Below are positions 42,690 to 50,616 of a stretch of 64,000 nucleotides of DNA, in pieces. The notes under the pieces are model-generated. The model was not told where the DNA came from and made no database searches. It saw only the letters and a list, made by a program, of their open reading frames with translations. Both the position numbers and the translations under genes were made by a program. Position 1 is the first letter of the stretch. Each line of letters opens with the position of its first letter. This DNA is from an uncultured Myxococcales bacterium (lineage in GTDB: Bacteria > Myxococcota_A > Polyangia > Polyangiales > Polyangiaceae), in assembly GCA_937949945.1 (NCBI GenBank), contig CALFEQ010000170.1:1-64000 (forward strand), written 5' to 3'.

Positions 42690-42860
42690 GACGCAGCCAG
42701 AGCTCTCCACCGGTGTCGCCCTTGACCATACACCTGCGGGTGCTAGACCGCGCCCGTCCCTGCTCTCGTGGCGCGCACGGCGCCGCGGCTCGGAGGAGGA
42801 ACCGGGCACGGGCAAGGACGTCGGGGAACGCTGCACCGGCATCGGAGGGTCTTCTCGAAC

Positions 42861-43589
42861 ATGGCGTCCATGCGTTTCTTGGCATCGTCGCTCGCCGTGT
42901 GCCTCTTCGTCGCGGCGGCCGGTTGCGCCACGGAGACCGGCGAAGACGACGACGAGATCTCCACGAACGACGATGAGCTGAAGCTCGTGGGCATCAGGTA
43001 CCTCGGCCGGATCTTCAACGGCGAGACGCGAACCACGAAGTTCTGGGCGCCTCCCCGGTACCGGTCCTACGGCTTCGACGCGAAGGGCGGCGACGACATC
43101 ACCGTCGAGGTGAAGTCCATCGGCGGCGACGCCATCGCGTACATCACCGACTCGAAGTACAACGTGCTCGCGTGGAACGACGACGCGGAGCGCTTCGTCT
43201 TCGACGCGAAGGTGCGGTACACGGTCCCCCAGGACAAACCGCTCGAGACGTACCGGATCGTGTTCGCGGACTACGCCGCGACGACCGGCACCTTCAGCGT
43301 CAGCCTCACCATCACGAGCCCCCGTCCGCCGGTCTGCACGTACGGGACGCACGGCTACTACGCCGGTGACGAGTTCATGGCCGCGGACGGCTGCAACACC
43401 TGCACGTGCGGCCCCACGGGCGCCGTCACCTGCACGAAGAAGGTGTGCGCCTGCGATCCGGCGCGGGAGCCCTGGCGCACGTACAAGCACACGCCGCAGG
43501 AGTGCATCACGCTCCGGCCCTCCTGCGTCCCTCCGCAGTTCCCCTTCTCGAATCCGTGCGGTTGCGGCTGCGAGAGCCCGCGGCCCTGA
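42861..43589 (+). CDS. Secreted lipoprotein with VWC-type Cys-rich domain
   Basis: The product has 242 residues from ATG 42861 with GGAGGG upstream; lipobox VAAAGC (Cys22). Residues ~45-160 form a beta-sandwich-like domain, perhaps a pre-peptidase C-terminal type fold (YITDSKYNVLAWNDDAE, TYRIVFADYAA). Residues ~165-215 match a von Willebrand C-like motif: CTYGTHGYYAGDEF, DGCNTCTCGPTGAVTCTKK, CAC. More cysteines follow to the end (ECITLRPSC, CGCGC). A binding or inhibitor role outside the cell is likely. Confidence 0.78.
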   Translation: MASMRFLASSLAVCLFVAAAGCATETGEDDDEISTNDDELKLVGIRYLGRIFNGETRTTKFWAPPRYRSYGFDAKGGDDITVEVKSIGGDAIAYITDSKYNVLAWNDDAERFVFDAKVRYTVPQDKPLETYRIVFADYAATTGTFSVSLTITSPRPPVCTYGTHGYYAGDEFMAADGCNTCTCGPTGAVTCTKKVCACDPAREPWRTYKHTPQECITLRPSCVPPQFPFSNPCGCGCESPRP

Positions 43590-43882
43590 GAGCCACCTCG
43601 CTCCATCGAGGGCCGAGCCCCCGACGTTGCGCAACTTCTCGCGCAACGCGACGCGGGCGTCGCTGCCAACCGACCTCGGGATGGTTCGTCGGAGAACCAT
43701 CGCTTCGCTGCCGCGTCGTTCTCGGCGAAGCGAATCCTGCGCTCTCGTCGTAAACGCGCGCCGCTGTCGGTGGAAACGCACGCGTTCGCCGCGAAAAATG
43801 TAGGAAAAAGAACGCCTTTTCGTCGACGGAACGAGCCGTGCACTTCGCACGGTCGTCGGGGGAGTCGCCGAAAGGGAGGACG

Positions 43883-45520
43883 ATGGAAACGATCGGTCGC
43901 GCGACGAGAGCCTTCGTTGGCTTCGGCCTCGCGTCGCTCGTGTTCGTGGCGTGCGCGAGCTACGACCCGGACTCGCTGGACGGCCGCCGCCGTGCCCGTA
44001 CCGCACGCAGCGCGGACATCGACGTCGACGAAGACGAGGCGCTCCCCGAGGCGGTCACGCGTGACGACGACGAGATCGTCGACATCACGGTACCGGACGT
44101 CGACGACACGCAGATGGCGCCTGGCGAGACGAACGGGATGACGTCGCTCGTCCCCGGACAGTCGCCTCCCATCGTCCTTTACCTGAACAAGAACGGCGCG
44201 ACGATCTCGCGCGGCAACAACGACTCGCGCGCGAACACGTCGAGCATCGTCCGAGGCACGACCACGTTCCCGCCGTCGCGCTACGCGAACAACCCGACGG
44301 CGTGGAGCAGGATCGTGGCGACCGTGAAGGAGCACTTCGCGGCGTACAACGTCACGGTCGTCGACCAGGAGCCCACCAGCGGCAACTACCTCGAGGCGGT
44401 CGTCACGAGCGGCTCTCCGTCCCTCATCGGCTACGGCGACTCGCTCGGCGGCATCGCCCCGAGCCGCTGCGGCGTCGTCCAGAACTCCGTCGTCTTCGTC
44501 TTCGACTCGCGGCTGCGCAACGAGATCCACACCGCCGAGGTCATCTCGCACGAGCTCGGTCACTCGCTCTCGCTGAGCCACACGCAGACGCAGACCGACT
44601 TGATGTCGTACACGAACCGGACGCCGCTCAAGTTCGAGAACCTCGCGGCGCAGTGTGGACCGCAGCCCGGTCGGAGCGAGCCGTGCAACTGCGGCGGGTC
44701 CACCCAGAACAACCACGCGCAGCTCCTCCAGTTCGTCGGCGCCGCGTCCCAGACGCCCGCGCCCACTCCCGACACGCCTCCGGCCGGGGGCGAGACGCCG
44801 CCGGCGGCCACCGGCTCGATCGCGATCCTCAGCCCGGCGAACGGCTCGCTCTACACGCCGAACAGCACCGTCGAGATCCGCGCGGACGCGACGAAGGTGA
44901 CGAACATCCAGCGCATGGTCCTGCGCTGGCAGATCGGCCAGCAGACGTACGAGTACCCGTGCCCGGGCCAGGGCTGCAGCGCCTCCGGAGGCGTCTACAC
45001 GTGGCGCATCATCCCGGGCGGCGGCGACCGCACGTTCCACGCCCGCGCGACGACGACCAGCGGTCAGGTCGTCGTGTCTCCGTCGGTGACGATCAAGAGC
45101 AGCGCGACGCCGCCTCCGGCCGTGAACGACGACGACGAGGAGCCGGCCGCGTCGGACGCGTCGGCGTTCTGCGTCGCCGAGATCAACAAGTACCGCGCAC
45201 AAGTCGGCGCGCCTCCGCTCGCGCGGTGGGACGCGGCCGAGACCTGCACCGCGAACCAAGCCCGGAACGACGCGGCCTCGCGTCGCGCGCACGGCTCGTT
45301 CGGCGCGTGCAACGAGCTCGCGCAGAACGAGTGCCCGGGCTGGGGCGGCTGGAGCGGCGATCCCAAGACCGTCCTCTCGCGGTGCCTCGCCGCGATGTGG
45401 GCCGAAGGTCCCGGCGGCGGTCACTACGAGAACATGAGGAACCCGCGGTACACGAAGGTGGCCTGCAGCTACTACCGCGCGCCGAACGGCCAGGTGACCG
45501 CGATCCAGAACTTCCGCTGA
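43883..45520 (+). CDS. Metzincin-like zinc protease fused to a CAP domain, lipoprotein
   Basis: The product has 545 residues from ATG 43883 after AAAGGGAGGACG. The lipobox is VFVAC (Cys24). An acidic propeptide-like segment (about 30-100) precedes a metalloprotease domain. Its zinc motif is HELGHSLSLSH (His223, Glu224, His227, His233) and a Met-turn follows at DLMSY (Met241). The usual Gly of HExxHxxGxxH is Ser. After a Pro/Thr linker comes an Ig-like domain (about 310-400), then a disulfide-rich CAP/SCP domain (about 430-545: CVAEINKYRAQVGAPPL, SRRAHGSFGACNE, GGHYENMRN). A protease-CAP fusion in a lipoprotein is uncommon. Confidence 0.85.
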   Translation: METIGRATRAFVGFGLASLVFVACASYDPDSLDGRRRARTARSADIDVDEDEALPEAVTRDDDEIVDITVPDVDDTQMAPGETNGMTSLVPGQSPPIVLYLNKNGATISRGNNDSRANTSSIVRGTTTFPPSRYANNPTAWSRIVATVKEHFAAYNVTVVDQEPTSGNYLEAVVTSGSPSLIGYGDSLGGIAPSRCGVVQNSVVFVFDSRLRNEIHTAEVISHELGHSLSLSHTQTQTDLMSYTNRTPLKFENLAAQCGPQPGRSEPCNCGGSTQNNHAQLLQFVGAASQTPAPTPDTPPAGGETPPAATGSIAILSPANGSLYTPNSTVEIRADATKVTNIQRMVLRWQIGQQTYEYPCPGQGCSASGGVYTWRIIPGGGDRTFHARATTTSGQVVVSPSVTIKSSATPPPAVNDDDEEPAASDASAFCVAEINKYRAQVGAPPLARWDAAETCTANQARNDAASRRAHGSFGACNELAQNECPGWGGWSGDPKTVLSRCLAAMWAEGPGGGHYENMRNPRYTKVACSYYRAPNGQVTAIQNFR

Positions 45521-45633
45521 CGGTCCGCCGCTGCACGACCTCGACCGTATCCCGAGGCCTGCGGCGGCCGGCCACGAGCTCGAGCGGAGGTCGGCCCGGC
45601 GAGGTGCCCCTCCGCGGCCCGAGCGGCCGCGCT

Positions 45634-45645
45634 GCACCATGGTGC
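45634..45645. promoter_or_regulatory. 12-base perfect palindrome
   Basis: GCACCATGGTGC lies about 115 bases before the start of the gene at 45759. It may be a binding site for a dimeric regulator or the top of a hairpin; there is no further support. Confidence 0.25.
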
Positions 45646-45758
45646 GGTGCCATTCGCCCCTCCCGTCCCCAGAGACTGCGCCGACTTCCGCTCGTTCCGA
45701 CGCTCGATCTTGACGCCCAGCGGGCGCGGACGGAGGTTCTGCCCTATCCTGTCAAGGC

Positions 45759-46118
45759 ATGGCCGACGACGACCGCAAGCGCTCGCCGAAGGAGGCTCGA
45801 CGCGAGTCGAAGACCGGGATGGACGTCGTGTTCCTGGGTCCGCCCACGGCCGACGGCGCGGGCGTCCACGTGATCCGCGCGCGTGACGAGCGACTCGAGG
45901 CGGGCGAGCTCCGGAACCTCGAGGAAGGCCGTCCGATCGTGGGCGAAATCGTGACGCTCGTGCCGCGCAAGGACAATCCGCGGATCTGCGACGTGAAGGA
46001 CAGCTACATGCCGCCCCAGCGCATGAGGGGGCCCGCGCAAGTCGCGACGAAGGCGTACCGGGAGAACTGGGAGGAGGTCTTCGCGCGACGGCCGAAGAAC
46101 ACGGCGGACCTGAACTGA
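45759..46118 (+). CDS. Small conserved-looking protein, unknown function
   Basis: The product has 119 residues with no signal peptide, membrane helix or cysteine cluster, so it is probably cytoplasmic. The middle reads as a compact beta-rich domain (TGMDVVFLGPPTADGAGVHV in part, then GEIVTLVPRKDNPRICDVKD). The C-terminus is helical and basic/acidic (AYRENWEEVFARR). Both ends are charged. I do not recognise a family. A strong hairpin at its stop codon marks the end of the transcript. Confidence 0.72.
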   Translation: MADDDRKRSPKEARRESKTGMDVVFLGPPTADGAGVHVIRARDERLEAGELRNLEEGRPIVGEIVTLVPRKDNPRICDVKDSYMPPQRMRGPAQVATKAYRENWEEVFARRPKNTADLN

Positions 46119-46140
46119 ACCGAGGCTTCGCCTCGGTTCA
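46116..46140 (+). terminator. 11-bp hairpin at the stop codon
   Basis: TGAACCGAGGC pairs perfectly with GCCTCGGTTCA around a TTC loop. The stem begins at the TGA stop of the preceding gene. There is no U-run, so it may stop RNA polymerase weakly or protect the 3' end. A heptad tract follows at 46144. Confidence 0.55.
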
Positions 46141-46143
46141 GGA

Positions 46144-46164
46144 GTCCTCGGTCCTCCGTCCTCA
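46144..46164. repeat. Heptanucleotide tract, GTCCTCN x 3
   Basis: GTCCTCG, GTCCTCC and GTCCTCA follow directly after the hairpin. This is the reverse orientation of the YGAGGAC heptad family found elsewhere in the window. Confidence 0.85.
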
Positions 46165-46372
46165 GCAGGTCGTTTCGAGACTGCCGGCGCCCTGCCCGAT
46201 CGCCGGCCCCTCGCCGCGGAGGGGTTGGGGTGGATCCTGCGTTGCCCGACCAGCCTCTCAGCGTGCGCGCACACGGCTCGGGCCGCGACGGATTTCCAAA
46301 AGGATCCGGAGTCTTCCCCCGTAGTCTTACCTTGCCCTACATAGGCATACGACCTGCACGTGCTCCCGTGGG

Positions 46373-47500
46373 ATGGGTCGGCTCGCTCGCTCGACGCTGT
46401 TCGCGGTGCTCTGCGTCGTGGCAGGGTGCTCGGAGCAAGGCGCCGAAGACGTCGGCGCGGACGAGGACGCGATTCGAGTCGACACGAGCTCGCCCGAGGC
46501 CCGGAGGCAGTACGACGCGAACGTCGCGTTCGCGTCGAGCTACACGTCGCGTTGTCTGCGGGGCGTGAGCGCGTGGCTCCGGCCGCGCGTGCTCGTCACG
46601 GGCTTCGGGCGCTTCCTGTCGATCGACGACAACGCGACCGGCCGCATCGTGAGCGCGCTCGTCCCGGAGGCGCGTTACCCCGAGACCGAGCGCCCGCCGC
46701 CCGGGAAGATCGATCCTCCGGAGCCCCAGCTCTCGGTGGGCGTGACGACGTTGGAGGTGCCCGGCATCGGCCCGGTGGACGTCTGCGGGATGATCCTGCC
46801 CGTCTACTGGGACCTCGCGGCGATCCTCGTCGCGAAGGAGATCGAAGCGCTCCGGCCCTCGTTCGTGTTGATGAACGGAGTGGCGGGGCCTCGTCAGCCG
46901 CTCTGGATCGAGCTCGGCGCCACGAACCGCGCGACCCGGACCGCCGACGGCTCGAGCCGGCTCGTGCCGCTCGTCGAGGCGGGTGACGAATGGGCGAAGA
47001 TCGTCGAGGACGCTCCGCCGAGCGAGGAGCAGCAAGGCAACCTCCTCTCGTGGAGAGCGGTCGAGGCAGCAGCGCTCGCGGCGATCGATCGGCACGCCGA
47101 CGCGGTCGACGGCGACGCTCGCTTCGACGCGATCGTGCGCGGCGTGAAGCTCGCCGGCTTTCCGCGCGCGTCGAACACGTACCTCTGCAACAACGTGACG
47201 TACGTGACCGGATGGCTCATGAACCATCCCGGCAGCGAAGTGTCCCTTCTGCGCGCGAGCACGCCGGTCGCCGGCGCTCGCAACGAAGTGCGCGTGAGCA
47301 TCGAGGCCGACCTCCGCGCGGTCCCGCGCGTGTTCGTGCACTGGCCGAGCGATCTCGCCGACCGACACCACGACGCCGCGGCGGACGTGATGCGGTCGAT
47401 CATCGCCGCGCAGCTCCGAGCGTCCGCCACGGACGACGTCCCCACGATCGGCGACAACGCGCTCGCCGCCCCGGGCCTCGAAGGCGGCGACTTCTTCTGA
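46373..47500 (+). CDS. Lipoprotein of the pyroglutamyl-peptidase (C15) fold
   Basis: The 375-residue product has a signal peptide and lipobox CVVAGC (Cys19), so it should sit outside the cytoplasm, whereas classical pyroglutamyl peptidases are cytoplasmic and ~215 residues. The C15 motifs are present: VLVTGFGRF (residues 73-81), FVLMNGVAG, the Glu180 of WIELGATNRA, Cys272 in SNTYLCNNVTY, and His323 in VFVHWPSD. All three members of the Glu/Cys/His triad are conserved. Inserts (about 100-125 and 190-235) enlarge the fold. I infer an exported peptidase that may act on peptides or wall fragments. Confidence 0.75.
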   Translation: MGRLARSTLFAVLCVVAGCSEQGAEDVGADEDAIRVDTSSPEARRQYDANVAFASSYTSRCLRGVSAWLRPRVLVTGFGRFLSIDDNATGRIVSALVPEARYPETERPPPGKIDPPEPQLSVGVTTLEVPGIGPVDVCGMILPVYWDLAAILVAKEIEALRPSFVLMNGVAGPRQPLWIELGATNRATRTADGSSRLVPLVEAGDEWAKIVEDAPPSEEQQGNLLSWRAVEAAALAAIDRHADAVDGDARFDAIVRGVKLAGFPRASNTYLCNNVTYVTGWLMNHPGSEVSLLRASTPVAGARNEVRVSIEADLRAVPRVFVHWPSDLADRHHDAAADVMRSIIAAQLRASATDDVPTIGDNALAAPGLEGGDFF

Positions 47501-47524
47501 TCCGCTCCGTCGGCGACGCCCGCA

Positions 47525-47540
47525 GAGGCCCCGAGGCCTC
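47525..47540. terminator. Hairpin between converging genes
   Basis: GAGGCC-CCGA-GGCCTC forms a 6-bp stem in the 46-base gap between two converging genes. It has no U-run on either side; a two-way terminator role is only suggested by position. Confidence 0.3.
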
Positions 47541-47546
47541 CGTAGG

Positions 47547-47951
47547 TCACCCCCGCGCTCTCTCCAGCAGCACGGCGTGCACGGCGACGGCCACGGAGAT
47601 GAGCACCGCCGTCGTCGTGTGCATGCGTCGCTTCCGAACGCGATCCTTGAGCCTCACCTCACGGAGCTGGAGGCCGAGCCCCGCGTGCGCGACGAGGAGG
47701 AAGAACGCGGCTCCGGCCGGGAGGAGCGCCGCGACGCCTCCGCCGATCGCCGCGGGCGAGCCGAGGGCCGGCAGCGCCGCGAGCGTGTGGGCGAACGCGA
47801 ACGCGGCCGTCGTCAGGCCGAGGACGACGTGGAGACGGATCGTCGGGGAGCCCGGCGCAGCGCGCTTCCCCGCGCGCAGCCGCTGCACGATCGGGACGGC
47901 CGCGGCGAGCACGATCGCCACCGTCGCGAGCCATCCGCTGTAGAACGCCAT
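47547..47951 (-). CDS. Four-helix bis-His membrane protein, cytochrome b-like
   Basis: The product has 134 residues from ATG 47951; a GTG at 47963 overlapping the upstream stop (GTGA) would add four. Four membrane helices are predicted. Two of them carry His pairs 14 residues apart: HVVLGLTTAAFAFAH (about 41-55) and HTTTAVLISVAVAVH (about 110-124). This spacing fits two stacked b-type hemes, as in cytochrome b561 or ferric reductase cores. The helices are joined by basic loops (VRLKDRVRKRR). It ends a three-gene run after an FmdE-like lipoprotein and a chlorite dismutase/HemQ-family protein, which supports a heme link. Confidence 0.65.
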   Translation of the reverse strand: MAFYSGWLATVAIVLAAAVPIVQRLRAGKRAAPGSPTIRLHVVLGLTTAAFAFAHTLAALPALGSPAAIGGGVAALLPAGAAFFLLVAHAGLGLQLREVRLKDRVRKRRMHTTTAVLISVAVAVHAVLLERARG

Positions 47952-47959
47952 CGCTCCGC

Positions 47960-48601
47960 TCACCTCGACGGACCGGCCGGCGACGACGTCCGATCGGCCA
48001 CGCTCACCTCTTCGAAGACCTGCTCCGCCGGGAGGAGGAGGACCTCGCGACCGAGCTCGCGCGCCTTCTCGCGCGGGGTGTCTGCATAACGCTCGCGGAA
48101 CGAGGCCGTCGGCCGGAGGGCGATCGTCCGGCCGCTCTTCTTGTCGCGGTAGATCGTGAGCACGTTCTCGGCGGACGCTTCGACGAGCGAGAGGTTGAGC
48201 TTGCCCACGCTCGCGCCGGAGTACGCGGCGGCGCCGTCGGCGATGCACGAGTAGCGGACCTCGCGCGGCGTCTCGTGGACGATCTCGAGGTCGAAGCTGC
48301 CGGGCGGCAGCCCGAGCTTTGCGAGCGCGTGCTCGCTCATGCGCCAGCCTGCGACCGCCCACGGCCCGGGCGCGCCGTGGATCGCCGCGACCCGATCGAG
48401 CGCGCGCTCGATTGGATCGTCGTGCGTCCGCGCGTGACCGTGCCCGTGCGCGTGCGGGCCGTGCGCGTGCAAGACGTGCGCGTGCGTGGGCTCCTGCCCG
48501 CGCATCGCCGCCTGCTCGGACGCGGCGCCTCCGCAGCCGGCGACGAGAAGCGCGCCGAGGACGAGGAGCACGCGCGCGGTCGCCCCGCCCCTCACGCTCA
48601 C
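47960..48601 (-). CDS. FmdE-like lipoprotein with His-rich metal-binding linker
   Basis: The product has 213 residues starting at a GTG (48601) that overlaps the upstream stop (GTGA). Signal peptide and lipobox LLVAGC are clear. A striking linker of alternating His (THAHVLHAHGPHAHGHGHAR) suggests zinc, nickel or copper binding. The rest (about 75-200) resembles the FmdE (formylmethanofuran dehydrogenase subunit E) fold: IHGAPGPWAVAGWRM, CIADGAAAYSGASVGKLNLS, TIYRDKKSGRTIAL. The cysteines normally found in FmdE motifs are mostly absent. It may be a periplasmic metal or heme handling protein; that is inference from its neighbours. Confidence 0.72.
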   Translation of the reverse strand: MSVRGGATARVLLVLGALLVAGCGGAASEQAAMRGQEPTHAHVLHAHGPHAHGHGHARTHDDPIERALDRVAAIHGAPGPWAVAGWRMSEHALAKLGLPPGSFDLEIVHETPREVRYSCIADGAAAYSGASVGKLNLSLVEASAENVLTIYRDKKSGRTIALRPTASFRERYADTPREKARELGREVLLLPAEQVFEEVSVADRTSSPAGPSR

Positions 48602-49371
48602 GCCCCCGTGCTCGCTCCGAGGACCCAGCCGACGAAGAAGGGCCCCATCTTCTCGACGAACTCGCTCGTCTGCTTCGTCTTGCGCATCGCCTGCACGAGA
48701 TGCGAGAGCGGGTGCAGGTCGCGCCCGACGAGGCCGATCACGAACTCGTTGTCTCCGGCGTCGATGCCGTGGCACGCGAGCCGGACGTCGTGCGCGAGCT
48801 CCGCCTGGCCGTACGCGATGCCGAGCGCGGCGTGCTCGCGGAGGATGTGGCTCTGCTCGATCGGCTCGAGCCGCGAGAACGCGCCCTTGCGACGGAGCGG
48901 GTACCAGACGTGCCAGCGGTACGCCTCGTTCGTGACGTTCTCGATCGGCCGCCGGAGGAGCGTCCACTCGAGATCGGGCTCGTGCCCCGTGCCGTACGTA
49001 CGCCCGATCATCGCGAAGTCGTTCCGGAGCTCGACGTCCGACAGCAGCGGCTCCGAGAAGAGGGGCCGCACGTCGCGCACGAAGCGCGCGGGATCCTCGC
49101 TCCACGTGAGGAGGCCCAGGCTGCGCGGATCCATCGTGTCCGCGTAGACGACGCCCGGGATCTTCCGCTCGCGGAGCGTCTTCAAGAGCTCCCCGCCGAG
49201 CGCGTCGGGCGACATCTTCGCTCCGCCGCTCGCGGGCGGTGTCCGGAAGACGAGGAGCTGCATGAACAGTCGCCGGTTCATCGACTGCTTCACGCCGTCC
49301 TTCTTCCCGCCGTACTCGTTGACGTCGATCGTCGGCAGGCCCTTCGCCTCGGGAGTGCTCGCGTCGGTCAT
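48598..49371 (-). CDS. Chlorite dismutase / HemQ family protein
   Basis: The 257-residue product is of family length and shows the two halves of the Cld fold. The C-terminal half has ILREHAALGIAYG, whose His is at the position of the proximal heme ligand in HemQ, and EKMGPFFVGWVLGA, the family end motif. WHVWYPLRRKG precedes it. There is no signal peptide. Such proteins are coproheme decarboxylases, chlorite dismutases or heme-binding proteins of unknown activity, which sequence alone does not separate. It is coupled by a 4-base overlap to the FmdE-like lipoprotein. Confidence 0.85.
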   Translation of the reverse strand: MTDASTPEAKGLPTIDVNEYGGKKDGVKQSMNRRLFMQLLVFRTPPASGGAKMSPDALGGELLKTLRERKIPGVVYADTMDPRSLGLLTWSEDPARFVRDVRPLFSEPLLSDVELRNDFAMIGRTYGTGHEPDLEWTLLRRPIENVTNEAYRWHVWYPLRRKGAFSRLEPIEQSHILREHAALGIAYGQAELAHDVRLACHGIDAGDNEFVIGLVGRDLHPLSHLVQAMRKTKQTSEFVEKMGPFFVGWVLGASTGA

Positions 49372-49422
49372 GGTCCATGCCTTAGCACGCCACGACCGCG
49401 ACCGAGAGGCCGTCGGAGGCCT

Positions 49423-50598
49423 TCACTCGTTGTCGGTGGCCGCGAGCACGGCGGCGGTGCGACCATCGGCGCGGAGCACGAGCACGCCGAGGTCCCAGGC
49501 GACGTCGTGGAACCACGGACCGGGCGCGCGGAAAGACAAGAACGCACATTTTGCGGTCTGCGCGTCGATGGCCTCGATGCCGGCGCCTTCGGGCGCACCG
49601 ACGAGCGCGCCGAGCGACGTCCACGCCGCGAGACGCCCGTAGGCTCCGCCGAGACCGGAGGAGTAGGCGCCGCCGTTCGACGCCGCCGAGAAGAGCGGGC
49701 CGAAGACGTTCTCCGCCTGCGCGCGCGAGCAGTCGAGCCGCGCCACGCCGGCCGTCGACTCGAGCGGCAGCGCGCGGAGGAGCCAGCTCCCGAGAGAGGA
49801 GGCGGTGACCGGCGGCTCGATCGCGAAGAGCTTCGCCTCGACCTTGCCGCTCGTGCCTTCCGTCCACGGTCGCACGGCCGTGCACATCCGATCGACCACG
49901 GAGGGCTCGGTGAGCCGGGTCGCGCGGACGGTCGCGCCTTCGGCCGGCGGGGGGATCGTACGGACCGAGACGGCGCCGCTCGCGAGCGTGTCGATCGCGC
50001 GGCCGAGCCCCTTGTCGCCGTACAGCGGCATGTACGAGGGCGCCTCGCGCTCGATGTTCCGGAGCTCGAGCGGAAGGACCGCGAGCGGATGATTCTGCTT
50101 CGCGAGCGCCTCGCGGAAGCGCTCGGCGCGAGGCTCGCCGACGAGCGAGCCGCCGCGGAGAACGACCTCCTGCATCCAGCAAGCGAAGAGCTCCTGGTGC
50201 TCCGGACGCTCGCCTGCGCGGTCGAGCGCGGCGAGCAGTGCGTCCGCGCCGTGCGCGTAGCCGAGGCGCGAGGCGAACGCGGCGACGCGCATCGAGCGCG
50301 TGCGCGGGACGACGACGGAGCGCTCGCGGTCGCGGAGGGAGAGCGACAAGAGCGCGTCGATCGCCTCCGCCGCGGGCGCGAGGGCGATCTGATCCTCGAT
50401 GTGATCGGCCACGATCTCGTGACGCCCGCGCTCGTCCTCGTGGGCCGCGTCCACCGGGCAGCGCTCCTCGAGCGCCGCCGCGAGCGCGACGAGATCGTGC
50501 CAACGTCCCTCCCTCGCCCAGCCTTCGACCGCCTCGCACGCCTTCGTGACGCCTTCGCGCTCGAGGAGCTCGACGATGCCGTCGACCGTGTCCGCCAT
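49423..50598 (-). CDS. Cytoplasmic protein, probably DUF6183 family
   Basis: The product has 391 residues from ATG 50598, chosen over a TTG at 50616 because AAGGTG precedes it. It has no signal or membrane segment. The N-terminal half is helical, repeat-like and Glu/Ala-rich. The C-terminal third contains VFGPLFSAASNGGAYSSGLGG and AYGRLAAWTSLGALVG, which I associate with DUF6183. Function is unknown. It begins 18 bases after the acyl-CoA dehydrogenase stop on the same strand and so may be cotranscribed. Confidence 0.65.
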   Translation of the reverse strand: MADTVDGIVELLEREGVTKACEAVEGWAREGRWHDLVALAAALEERCPVDAAHEDERGRHEIVADHIEDQIALAPAAEAIDALLSLSLRDRERSVVVPRTRSMRVAAFASRLGYAHGADALLAALDRAGERPEHQELFACWMQEVVLRGGSLVGEPRAERFREALAKQNHPLAVLPLELRNIEREAPSYMPLYGDKGLGRAIDTLASGAVSVRTIPPPAEGATVRATRLTEPSVVDRMCTAVRPWTEGTSGKVEAKLFAIEPPVTASSLGSWLLRALPLESTAGVARLDCSRAQAENVFGPLFSAASNGGAYSSGLGGAYGRLAAWTSLGALVGAPEGAGIEAIDAQTAKCAFLSFRAPGPWFHDVAWDLGVLVLRADGRTAAVLAATDNE

Positions 50599-50616
50599 CG
50601 CGCGCACCTTGCCCAA

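Noticed and set aside
42619..42760. tRNA gene
   Set aside because: The outer 5-bp stem and two hairpins give a three-way shape, but there is no GTTCRA T-loop, no anticodon arm and no CCA-side match.
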